Of a stretch of DNA of 64,000 nucleotides, positions 49,501 to 59,881 are shown in pieces. The DNA lies in NCBI GenBank assembly GCA_037447655.1, contig JBBHKE010002698.1, positions 532,999-596,998 of the forward strand, read 5' to 3'. A program made the position numbers and the translations under genes. A model generated the notes under the pieces. It ran no database searches and was not told where the DNA came from. It worked only from the letters and a program-made list of their open reading frames with translations. Position 1 is the first letter of the stretch. Each line of letters begins with the position of its first letter. This DNA is from Zygnema cylindricum. Taxonomy: Eukaryota; Streptophyta; Zygnematophyceae; Zygnematales; Zygnemataceae.

Positions 49501-52500
49501 CGTCGTCATCATCAAAATCCTCCTCACGTTGTTTTTCCTCACTATCCGGAGTTTGTTTGTCCTCGGTGGTGGGATCATCCTCGTTTTTTCACACCACGAT
49601 GTCGGTGGGTTCCAAAATTTCGGGTCCCGGCTTGTCTTCCGGCGGTTCTTCACCGTCCTCGATGCTCTTGTCACTATCCGAAGACGAGGGGACGTATAAT
49701 TCGTCATTGTCATCTTTCACTTTACGCTTACCCTTTGCTATCTCCTTTTTCCTACCTATCTTTCTTCGTGCGTCAATCCCCCCACCTTTGTCGACGTTCG
49801 CCTCTCCCCCCACTCCTTCCTCCTCCATGGTCTCACAAAACCCTATTAATTTTTTTTTTATTATCCTTATTTTTGTACCTAATCTTCCCCTAACCTCGCT
49901 CGACCCACCCTCTTCAACCGTCGCCTCCTTTCCCTTTCTTTCCTCTCCCAATTTTGTCTTCCCCTCCCTCTCCTCACTCAACAACTTCTCTTTCCTAAAA
50001 CCCCCACCTTTTTCCTCCTCAACGCCCTCATCAAAAAGTATTAATTTTCTCTTTATTTTTTACATTTTTTCTCTACCTTTTCCCGTGCCTCCCTTCCCTC
50101 ACCCTCTTCTACCGTCACCTCCATCTTCTCCCCGTCTACACCCATTACCGTCTTTCCACCCTCCTCCTTTAATGGAATATTTTCTCCCATAATCATCTCA
50201 CTTTCTACCGCCTCCCCCTTCATCACATCTACCGATTCACCCATTTCCTTCCTTCCCTCCTCCGGTAAAATCCCCTCCTTTGCTACCTCATCCAAATTTG
50301 TTTCTTCCCTTCCTCCCCCAACCGGTGTCAATCCTTCCACCTCTACCTCTTCTCTCACCTCCCTTTCATGCTCCCTCCCCTCCGGCGGCTCCCTTCCCTC
50401 CTCCGGTAAAATCCCCTCCTTTGCTACCTCATCCAAATTTGTCTCTTCCCTTCCTCCCCCAACTGGTGTCAATCCTTCCACCTCTACCTCTTCTCTCACC
50501 TCCCTTTCATGTTCCCTCCCCTCCGACGGCACCCAACCGATTTGTAATGAAGTGACCGCCTCCCTTTCTCTCACTAATTCCTCCGCAGTACCCCTTACTG
50601 CTATCATGGTTTCCGGGACATCTCTTTCCCTCTCTACCCCCCTCGGTGTTTGCCTTTCCCTTATGGGGTTTTCTCTCCCCACTCCATCCAATCGTACCTC
50701 TTCCCTTTGTAATATTGGCCGACGTCGTAGATTACGCCGAGGTAATGGAGGGTAGCGACGACGATACGGCAAGACACTATGCTGTCGCCTATACAGCAGG
50801 CTGTTGCCCTCCATGTAAATTAGCCACACGTGACAAAAAAATGAAGAAAAAGAGGCGGCTACACAAAAGATGAGAGAATATAGGAAATTGTCTTTGTTGA
50901 AATTTATGTATTTTCTAGGTCTGTGTTGGAAAAATAAATAGAGTGTTGAAAAGAGGTGACTAATAGTTCACTTCTATATTTTAGTTAGAATGTAAAATAT
51001 GTTTTGATCGGACGGCCGGCATTATAGCCGCCAGGCGAAGTGATCTTTTGACGGCATACGGAGATAGCGTCACGCGGTGCCACGTGGCACCACATTATTT
51101 GATACTGGAGAAGATGGGAGGAGGAACCATGGCTTCCGATTTGACAGGTGTCACCTTCTAGACCTTGTCGTACAATGAACGTACAATAAGTACATCGCCC
51201 ATTGTACCTTCTTATACTTTATAGTGTTCCTATTGGACTAGGGTGTAGTAGTAGGTAGTCGTGAGTAGGCAGACCAAGACTTATTGATATTTAGGTACCT
51301 CTGTCTAAGAGAGCATGTAACTATAAAGGTCATCTTTGACCAGCCATAACTTAATGCTCCAGAGAGAAAATTCAGTGATTCTTTTTGCTGCGGACTCAAG
51401 GGAGTCCAATCTACACAGGATTGTAGTCGGTCAGAGGTTTTTACGTGTCAGGGTGGCACTTATTCAGTGGGAAAGTCAAAGTGGGGAATATTGTCCAAAA
51501 CACATATTCAAGCTTTGCATTCTGTGGTGGAACTGAGCACACACAAGGTCTTCTCTTCACAGGGGTGAAGGTGTGTTGGGGTTCTAATTGTCAAGGGATC
51601 ATTCATTTGGGTTTAAATCAACTTGGAGTCGTCACTATCTAGATTAACTTCTTTTGAATCTGCGAATTCTGTGGGCAATAGAGCCCATAGAATTTCAGGT
51701 TATGGGCCCACCATCTAGGGTGCCTATGTTAGATGGAACAGACTTCACTTATTGGGAGTTTATTATGGAGGGATTGCTTTTCGAGAAGCGCTTATGGGGA
51801 ATTGTTTCGGGACAAGAGAGGTGTCCCCCACCAGGCTTTGGAGGAACTCACTATGGAGAATCATCTGGGGCTGCCCAGAAAACCAACCGGAGTTCAGATG
51901 CAAAGGTTGGTGAAGGGAAAATCATTTCCATGGAAGGGGAAAAATGGGAGAAGGGAAAAGGAACACTGATGGTGAGGGGAGCTAAGCTCTCGACTATGGT
52001 TCCACTTGTAGGGGTTACAATTAAAACTGAAGAAAGTGACATTAAAATCTGGGAGTATAAAAACACCATAGCAAAACATCTCATACTTAGAAACGTATCT
52101 AAGTCTATAGCTATCACTCTTTTAAGTCTTACCAAGTCTTCGGAAATATGGGAAACACTAAGGCAAATTTATAAGAGTGTGACTATTCAGAGGCACCAGT
52201 TAGTAAAACAAGAAATAGAGGCCTATGTTTATAAAGGCGGTAACATGATAGAGTTTTGCAATGATATAGCTGCGTTATATGTTGAGCTTGCTAGTGCGGG
52301 GTATGTAGAATTTGAGGAGAGAAAGATCAATACACTACTCATGAAACTCCCAAATGAGTACGAAAACATCATTTATCGTATGCAGGCAATGGATGGCTCC
52401 TCATGGACTTGGAGCTTTACCATGGGGATAATTCTTGTGAGGGAAAGCACTTTGGAGCTTCGTAGGGGAAGTGACAGGGTGAATGCATTTACAGCTGGTG

Positions 52501-55500
52501 GTGATTGGCGGAAGCGTGATGAGAGGAACGGCGGTGACGAGCGGAAGCGTGATGAGAGGAAGAAAGACGAAGGTAAACCTTATCGGAACTTTGGTGGAAA
52601 GAGAGGGAGAGGAAAAGAAAAGGGAGCTTTGAAAAAGGGTGTTTGCTTCTTTTGTAGAGAACCGGGTCACTATATGGAGGAGTGTCCTTGTTTGGAAGAA
52701 CTTAGAAGTTGGAATGTGAATGAGGAGGAAGAAAGGGAAGAGCAAAAAGAGGATAAAGAAATCTTAGAGCTTCTCCACATCGGTAGAATGGAGAAGAGAG
52801 AAAAGTACACAAAAATTCCACGAAAGCAACAGTGTGCTTTTGGAGGTATAAGGGAAGTAAAGGGAAGGGAGGTACTTGAGGGAGTTAGAAATGATGAGGA
52901 TGTCAAGGAGTGTAAAAAGTATGACTTATAAATGAGAAAGTCAAATCTAGAATCTATAATTGAAAAAGGGAAAAGTAAAAGTAATGAGGATAATTTTATA
53001 GATATTTTGGAAACAGAAAACTGGTCGCAAAGGGAGACTTCAACGAATTCCGAGGAAAGGGGAGAAGTAAACCTAGAGGGGGTTTTAAAAGATAGGGGAG
53101 AAGAGGAATATTTAATGAAAGGTTTAGGGGAGGAGAAATATTTATTGGGAATAAAAATAGAAAATGATAGCGGAAAGATTTCCATGGGAGAGAGTGAGGA
53201 AAGTTCAAAAAATGGGATGAGTATCAAGGATAAAAATATGAGTACGGAAGACGTAGATCTTATGAGGAACTTAGCAGGGATACTTGTTTTTTTAAAAAAG
53301 TTGGGGGGTAATGGACTCGACATCACCAATGGGAGTGATGCCATCTATGAAGGTGCGCCTGTAAAAGGGTTACCATCTCGGTGTGTGTTGCAGATTGAGG
53401 ATGTGGCTGGCTGTTGAATTGCAAGAGGGAAATTGGATTTAGTGAGGATGGAAAAGAAATGAGGTGGATAAAGTATTTTCTCGGATTTATGAAAAATGGC
53501 ATGCAAAATAAATTTTGTGATGTAATTATTATTTCGGTTCATCTAACACACTTCTTTAAATACAAGGGTATTCACTTAGAGTTTAATGAGGAGAAAAGAA
53601 AGAAGAAAGGGAAAAAGAAGAAAAAAAAAATTGTGTTTAGTGGGAGTTGAAAAGAAAGTAGACTAGAAAATAAGGGGAGTGTTGAAATTTATGTATTTTC
53701 TAGGTCTGTGTTGGAAAAATAAATAGAGTGTTGAAAAGAGGTGACTAATAGTTCACTTCTATATTTTAGTTAGAATGTAAAGAGAGAGTAAGAGAGGACC
53801 AAAGGCACGCCATGGTTGCCGCATCATCTAGAAGGAGGAAGAATGAATTAGAAAGTATTTTATAGTGTTCCTATTGGACTAGGGTTTAATAGTAGGTAGT
53901 CGTGAGTAGGCAGACCGAGACTTAGTAATACTTAGGTACCTCTCTCTCTAAGAGAGCTTGTAACTATAAAGGTCATCTTTGACCAGCCATAACTTAATGC
54001 TCGGGTGAGCAAATTCACTGATTCTTTTTGCTGCGGACTCAGGGGAGTCTAAGCTACACAAGGGTGTAGTCGGTCAGAGTCTTTGCGTGCCAGGGTGGCA
54101 CTTATTCAGTGGGAAAGTCAAAGTGGGGAATATTGTCCAAAACACATATTGAAGCTTTGCATTTTGTGGTGGAACTGAGCACACAGAAGGTCTTCTCTTC
54201 ACAGGGGTGAAGGTATATTGGAGTTCTTGTTGTCAAGGGATCATTTATTTGGGTTTATATCAACTTGGAGTCGGCACTATCTAGATTAGCTTCTTTTGGA
54301 TCTGCGAATTCTGTGGGCAATGGAGCCCATAGAATTTCAGTCTTAAAAAGGATAGGTTGTACGTAAAAATAACGCATGAGGTTTTAATGCATTATATGCG
54401 TTCGAAATATACTTACAAATTTAGATGTTCGCGACGGCACGAAGTCGTCGCTACCCCAATCAATTTGATCAATCCAACAGTGTGACGACGAAACAAAATT
54501 ATGAGTTGTCGCGGTTCACTGTTTAGAAGATTCCAAGATTGGCATAGACGTGCAAATTACACTCACAAACCGCGTGGTCCGCGACAAAGGAAAGTCGTTG
54601 TGTCCCTAATTTTTTGGATAATCCAACATGGTGACGACGAAAGTGAATAAAAAAAGCACGCGGTTTAATGATTCCGCGATTCCAACAATGGGACAAAGAC
54701 AAAGCCTTGTCGACCATACGAAGGTTCATACTTATTGTACTAACTAAAAACAAAAAACTAAAATGTGCTCGGTATTGTAGTTTGTCATTTTTATCGTTGT
54801 CGCGACGACGAATTGTCGTCGCCAGTTCAATTTCTTCATCCATGCGTCGGCGCTTCAATGTGGCAGCCTGCTAACAATATTAGTATATTAGAACCAGAAG
54901 CGACGACACGTTGTCGTCGGTGTTTCACGACGGTGCAAGAGAATCTAACATAACAACATTAAGAAAATGTGGTGGGGGCGTGGAAAAAATAAATATAAAT
55001 TCGAACGAACACATAAAGGTAGAGATAAACAAAATGCCACAATATAAGCGAATTCTATGTTGAGAAACAAAATGTAAGCAGCGGTAAAAAGTCATATAAG
55101 GTAAGAATAAAAAGTTAATATTGCTTACTTGTATTATATTCGCCCGTAAAGTGTTCCGGAAACTTCTTCACGGTCCTCCGTATAAGGCACTCCTTTCCGT
55201 TTATATAACAATCCGCAATCATCCAATTGATTACACGAACGCGTGCAACCTTTGTCGACACGTGTTGGAGCTTGCGTCTCACCACCGAGCTGATATCGTG
55301 TTCCACACGCGGTGAGTCTGGCGGTGAGTCCGGAGATGAATTTGGGGGTGAACCAAAATCGAACCCACCGCCTTCCATGAGGGTGTCATCATTTGGTGAT
55401 CCCATCCCTTCACCTCCCTCTCCCTCCCCCTCTTTCTCGCCCCACTCCATCTCCTCCTCAACCGGAGGTGGGAAAAATACTGCGGGAGCCTTAGCTTTCG

Positions 55501-55528
55501 CCGCAAAAAAGGTGGTAATGGGCCACAT
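46576..55528 (-). CDS. pogo/Tigger-type DDD transposase, 4 exons, two in-frame stops
   Basis: Exons (minus order): 55528-55129, 48283-47807, 47623-47372 and 47180-46576. All three introns are GT-AG and all phases agree (578 codons). The acidic, Pro-rich N-terminus leads into VINWMIADCYING, RRTVKKFPEHF and, across intron 1, KYQKSSRWW. Then come PGRGRKEFPWV, HSELVDEF and the DDE_1 core: first D in NMDETHM, second in FVDNCGGHN, third in LVQPADSF (D-36-D). Family members cut and paste DNA with short inverted ends. A TAG at 48080-48078 and the terminal TAA near 46576 both sit inside apparent homology: after the TAA the frame reads on to an acidic end (READIQDDEATHDEDLEEY). The copy is therefore probably dead, or the stops are read through. 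Intron 1 is 6.8 kb and holds other elements. Inverted ends were not identified. Confidence 0.85.
48400..48700. repeat. CGACG hairpins in transposase intron 1 (3' part)
   Basis: Imperfect duplication of AATTTGGTTCAACGACGGCC at about 48380 and 48593, each followed by CGACCAATG...GTCGTCGCTGG-type hairpins. A (TA)n run lies at 48560-48582. Hairpin stems match those of the 45.5 kb array. Confidence 0.7.
48768..50829 (-). CDS. Unrecognised acidic ORF cluster with 'EWP' domain shared with the Gypsy extra ORF
   Basis: Minus-strand frames 50829-50053, 49984-49589, 49498-49286 and 49406-48837 follow each other closely and look like one gene broken by shifts or small introns. First part: Arg/Glu-rich, with a 141 bp in-frame tandem duplication (47 residues each). 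Middle: Lys/Glu/Asp-rich, then Pro-rich. Last part (about 49325-48837): AEWPDHWRYGEPRP, IPPDVTAHPTWLF, GFRVNVPELLRHHHPWD, then a Gln-rich tail. The last part aligns with the end of the Gypsy extra ORF at 43602-43950. It lies inside intron 1 of the transposase gene on the same strand. I recognise no function. It could be the accessory ORF of another retroelement. Confidence 0.5.
50895..51697 (+). repeat. 5' LTR of the GAG-only element
   Basis: 803 bp, TGTTGAAATTTATG...GAATTTCA. Followed at once by GGTTATGGGCCC, the position of the primer-binding site; it is not a clear initiator-Met tRNA match. Confidence 0.9.
51702..53417 (+). CDS. Copia-type gag with one internal stop
   Basis: Starts at ATG 51702, four bases after the LTR (MGPPSRVPMLDGTDF). 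The N-terminal gag motif YWEFIMEGLLF / LW is followed by a UBN2-type region (IWETLRQIYKS, VKQEIEAYVY, INTLLMKLPNEYENIIY). A basic Arg/Lys/Asp repeat leads into a CCHC zinc knuckle (CFFCREPGHYMEEC, about 52645-52686). TAA at 52929-52931 interrupts the frame. The same frame then reopens (52932-53417) as an acidic/Lys-rich tail without motifs. Gag packages and coats the RNA; this element would depend on pol supplied in trans. Confidence 0.85.
53680..54339 (+). repeat. 3' LTR of the GAG-only element
   Basis: 660 bp, nearly identical to the 5' LTR in its first ~100 and last ~480 bases. It differs by about 143 bp of missing sequence around 53782-53850. Confidence 0.9.
54420..54960. repeat. CGACG hairpins in transposase intron 1 (5' part)
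   Basis: Several imperfect stems: GCGACGGCACGAAGTCGTCGC (about 54430), a CGACAAAGGAAAGTCGT-type stem (54582), GCGACGACGAATTGTCGTCGC (54802) and GCGACGACACGTTGTCGTCG (54900). The outer stem bases agree and the centres differ. Confidence 0.75.
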
Positions 55529-56596
55529 ATTTTCTTAAGATAGTCACGGCAACTTGTGAAAGATAAATATGAAGCAACAAAAATAAAATGCAACAACGAA
55601 GGTAGATGCAAAGGGAGGAAAAGAGTGCCATTGTTGGAGTTAACGACGAGTATATATAGGAGGGGAAGGGAATCTGTTGTGAAAAAAAAGAGGGAAATGC
55701 TTGGTAAAAATTTGAACCATCAAAATTTTTAAATCAAATATTTTGTTTGAAGTCAAATATTTCCATTTTAAAAACGACACGGTGATAACGAAAAAGTTTT
55801 AAAATATGCATTAGTTTTCAACGTAGGATTATGCACGTGGTTCACAATGGACGTTTTTCATGAAAAAGGCGTGAGAAAACATGGCAGCTCATTGAATGTA
55901 CGGATTTTTTTTGGAAAGGCAGCGGGTAAGACATGCCTGTTTTGATGCATATTAAAAAAAGCCATAATGTTTGCATGGATAAAAAATACGACACGTGTAA
56001 TCTTTGGGGACGAATCACGTGACGTGAATTATTAATTGGTTGGTCGGTATATACTTTTTGGTTCATTTTAGTGTCATCATTTACTCTAATACGGAACAAC
56101 GTTACGTTAATACAGGTGAGACGTCTAAAAGACAGACGAGGTAACACCCTTATTACAATTAAGACACATATTAGCATACTTAACTCTAATAAAACCACCC
56201 AAAAGGGACGTTATTAGAATACATGAGATAGAGACGAACGGAACTACGACCATACGTCCAAGTTACATGTAGAAACGGCGTGGCGTGTTAACCCTTTCCG
56301 TAAACGTCAAACATAAAAAATAAAATTAAACTTTACGTTACGCGGTATAGTGTAAACACGTAACCGCCGTAAAATTGTCTGATCGGTACAGATAGTCGAT
56401 TTGGCGCCGTCGTACAATTTTTAAAATTGTGTAAGGTTACATATATTAATGTGTACAATCGTACAGAGAATATTCCATTTTTGCTGTCCCCAAATTAGCG
56501 TTAACGCCGAAATTAGAATAAACTTTTTTTTTCTAATTTCAAATTCTTAATTAACGTCAATGACGGTATATTTACTTACACACTATTTAAACTTTG
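55529..56596. promoter_or_regulatory. Upstream region of the transposase gene, possible TATA box
   Basis: A TATATATA word at 55651-55658 lies about 125 bp upstream of the transposase ATG in the correct orientation (the word is self-complementary). The rest is AT-rich with ACTCTAAT words. It ends at a MITE end (CGATGCGCGGTGTA, 56607-56620). The promoter role is inferred from position only. Confidence 0.35.
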
Positions 56597-56618
56597 ACAC
56601 TAATAACGATGCGCGGTG

Positions 56619-57946
56619 TAGTGTTGGGTATCGGGTAATTTCATATCGCGATAATTTCGATATTCAATATATCGAATATCGATCGGTCAAGATTCTCGAT
56701 ATATCATATTGAGACCAACATAAAATATCGCGATAATTATCGCGATATGTAGTATTTTTTTATTTTTTTATTTTATTTAATATGTTATTTTACCGAAAAG
56801 TAAAAAATTTGTGCACCGTGAGACGCCACGTACGACGTGAATTTTACTCCGTAACTTCACGGTAAACGCCGCAAAATAGAACCGCAAAAAAAAATACTAA
56901 TTCTGTAACGCATAACATTCATTACTTTGTACGGACAGAATTTGACGTACGAAAAGTATACACTAAATTTGTCAAAAGGTGAACTGACAAAAAAAAAAAT
57001 TCCTCTCTATCTCTCTCTCTTCACTTCAGCCAAGGAATTTTAGTTTTCTCCATGGATTCCCAAGGGATAGGATGCAGCATGGGAGGTTTAGAGGATGATG
57101 ACACCCAGCTTGGAAATTGGGAAATTGGGAAATTAGAAAATGTGGGATTTTGGGATTATAGAATAACCACATGTTTCAATGTGGGAGATGTCAAACTAAG
57201 CGAATGTTTTGGACATCTCGGATTTTGAAATATTTGCGAGTTTGAATTTTTTTCATTTAGGGAATTAGATTTGAAATTTGGAAAAATAAATAATTAATAT
57301 TAATGTGGAAATATGGGTTACTAATGGCCACATATTGATTTATATTATATATTTGGAATTGGTATTGGAATTATATTCCATTTTTTGAATGGTAAAAAAT
57401 TTGGATTTTAAATTTTATTGCTGTTATAATTAGAAGTGTAATTTCACAAATTCGGAATAGTAGGTAATATTACCAGCTGCAGTAGCACTAGTATTAGCAG
57501 CTGCAGCTAGTACTAATAGCTGTACTAGGTGCAGCTGCTAGCACTAGTGCTGCAGATGGTAGTACTCGCAGATGCAGCTAGTACTAGTGCTGCAGGTGGT
57601 AGTACTAGCTGCAGATGCTAGCACTAGTGCAGCTAGTACTAGTGCTGCAGCTCGTAGTACTAGCAGCAAATGCTAGTACTAGTGCTGCAGCTGGTAGTAG
57701 CTGCAACACTAGTACTAGCAGCTGCCGCTAGTACTACCAGCTGCAGAAGCAATAGTACTGGCAGCAGACTACTAAAAAAAAACTCGAAACTCATTCGATA
57801 TATCGCGATATATTATATCGGCGATATATCGGCTAAATATCGCGATATTTCGATAATCAATATATCGAAGCGATATATCGATTATCGGGTACCTAAAATT
57901 CGGTACATATCGAATACCGGCAAGTGGTCCTCGATACCCAACACTA
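56619..57946. mobile_element. hAT-type element with internal minisatellite, 1328 bp
   Basis: Ends TAGTGTTGGGTATCGGG and the complement of TAGTGTTGGGTATCGAGGACC; the right end matches the left end of the 7293 element. Subterminal CGATATATCG words are present. No 8 bp duplication was seen (GCGCGGTG left, GAGAAAAC right), so one flank was probably lost or rearranged. The block 57000-57770 has no counterpart in the 7.3 kb copy. Confidence 0.75.
57470..57770. repeat. AGCTGCAGCTAGTACTAG-type minisatellite
   Basis: About 300 bp built from short self-complementary words (CTGCAG, CAGCTG, CTAGTACTAG, GCTAGC, ACTAGT) in variable order, inside the hAT-type element. Confidence 0.88.
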
Positions 57947-58904
57947 GAGAAAACAATTACAACTGGTAGAAAATAAAGGGGGTGGTTAATTGATAAAGTT
58001 CTCACATTTAAGATAATTAAGGTAAATCACCATCGACACGAATGGTCGTTAAGGCAAAAAGTTAACAGACCCTTTAGGGCTTTTACTCCTAAACAAAGAA
58101 AATACCCACTTCTCAGTTTGGGAGGTAACAAACAAAAGTTGAGCATACGGCGTCCCAAAGTAATGTCCATCGCATCTAACAAATTTTGAAAAGAATAAAA
58201 ACATAAATAGACTTTGCTAAAAATAAAACCATAAATAAGAAGACAAATATATAGAAAAAACGAAACTTTTATGAACTAACAACCTTTCTTATCTTTGTTT
58301 TAAACCTTAGCACAATCATATTTCACAATCCTCATAAACACAACAAAAAAGAGATTTCACAAACAACAGGGAAATATAGATAAAGAGAAAAACAAATACA
58401 AAAGTAAAAAACTTGTTAAGGTAATTGTCACGTCTTTTACTTTTAAAACATTTCTCGTTTATTTTATTTTGTTAGTTAGTCATCTGAAAACGATGTAAAA
58501 CAGAGAGGTGTATCCACCAATATGTGATAATAGTTTAAGACACCTGGATTTCTAATATTTTTTCCGCATACTCCCATTTTTTTTTATTAGTTAGCAGGTG
58601 TTTACGTATGAAAACAAAAACAATGTACGAGCAGATGATTCTCATTCCATATGTGCGAACACCAACCATAAAATAATAAGTGGCGTAAAGGGAAGAGATT
58701 AAGGATTTAATAGTGCGTTTGCCTCTAACGGAAAGGCGAGGAAGAGTAATCATCCATGGTAAAGCAGTCAAAACAATAACAAATAAAGGTTTCCATGTAA
58801 AACACGAAATTTTTAGGCAAACGACTGCGAGTGACGTGATGCGAGTGACGTGATGCCCACCTGGTAGGCGAGTCCTCCAAGGTAAACTAAGTGAAAGCGA
58901 CCAC

Positions 58905-58948
<44 letters not shown>

Positions 58949-59881
58949 GCTAAAAAAAAAATCCAAGGTCACAACAAATAAAAATAGTGAGCCAACATAG
59001 TACATCTTAAAATCGACTTCAAACTACAACCCTTTGTTCCTCTTACTTGTAGCAATGGTTTGACTACGTGTATCAAATTTACATACACGATACAATAGTA
59101 TATTAAAGTAACACACACATTCGAAGTTTTAGGACTATGGTCCGACATGTGAGTGCGGACGTGATAGAGTTCAACCAAGACTTCTGAGTCTCCTTCTCCT
59201 TTTTTGTAATTCGTTTAGATTGGGTGTCTACTTTGTTCATGTAACATGGCGTCTACAGTTACGTTGATGCACATTGTATGCATCATAACCAACACGTAAC
59301 TAGGCGCTGTCCTTTACAGTGCCCAGTTATATTAGAGTTAATCATTCTATTTAGCCCATTTATATCAGAATTAACCATTCTATTTAAAATGCGTGCTGTT
59401 TCTTGACCCTAAATAAAGAATTAATGTTATTAGTACTACTTAGTTATGTGGCCCACATTAACTCACAGACTCAATAAAATGTAATGGGTACATTCAGAAA
59501 ATGTACGAACACTATTTATTTACTAACCCAAATATTGACGGCCGGTGTACTTTATCTGAATACATCAGCAGTGAAAGGATATTCGAAGTTCAGGATCATG
59601 CGAAACGCTGGCTCCGTTGACCAGTTGCAAGTGGAGGATCCACGTGGTGGTTCAGGAAAACAGGGTCATCCTTGCAGGATGATGATGGTTTGGAGTCTGG
59701 ACTTACTAATTGCTTCGCTTGGGGTTTTTACTTCTCGACGCGTACAATACTCGGTGTTCATCGCTGACGGTTCACTTCTTCAGCTTTCTTGGGCTTGTAG
59801 AGGTCATTTTGTTTGCCTTTTTTACTTCTTCCCTATCGAGAGCGAAGAGGTCGGCTAATTTTCTGCTCGGCTGCCATCGTC
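57947..59881. other. AKR2 upstream region, no other gene recognised
   Basis: AT-rich. Contains a (TA)n run at 58906-58945 and ATTAGAGTTAA / ATTAACCATTCTATTT words at 59330-59410 like those in the TA-flanked MITEs. Minus frames here (for example 58535-59005) have no family motif. The AKR2 promoter should lie in the last several hundred bases. Confidence 0.5.

Larger units (their letters stand above)
50895..54339 (+). mobile_element. Complete GAG-only LTR retrotransposon (TR-GAG type), TSD GTCTT
   Basis: LTRs 50895-51697 (803 bp) and 53680-54339 (660 bp), both TGTTGAAATT...AATTTCA, flanked by a perfect 5 bp TSD GTCTT (50890-50894 and 54340-54344). The size difference comes from a block near 50997-51200 replaced by a shorter one in the 3' LTR. 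Polypurine tract AAAATAAGGGGAG directly precedes the 3' LTR. The interior (2 kb) encodes only gag; no protease, integrase or RT motif appears in any frame. Confidence 0.93.

Noticed and set aside
49458-50192. A 244-codon plus frame
   Set aside because: It is the complement of the acidic, Lys/Glu-rich minus ORF cluster; Ser/Phe/Pro-rich composition is what antisense of such a region gives.
52670-53344. A 224-codon minus frame inside the GAG-only element
   Set aside because: Antisense of the Lys/Glu-rich gag tail; no motif.
58535-59005. A 156-codon minus frame upstream of AKR2
   Set aside because: Spans a (TA)n run that encodes alternating Ile/Tyr; the rest has no motif.
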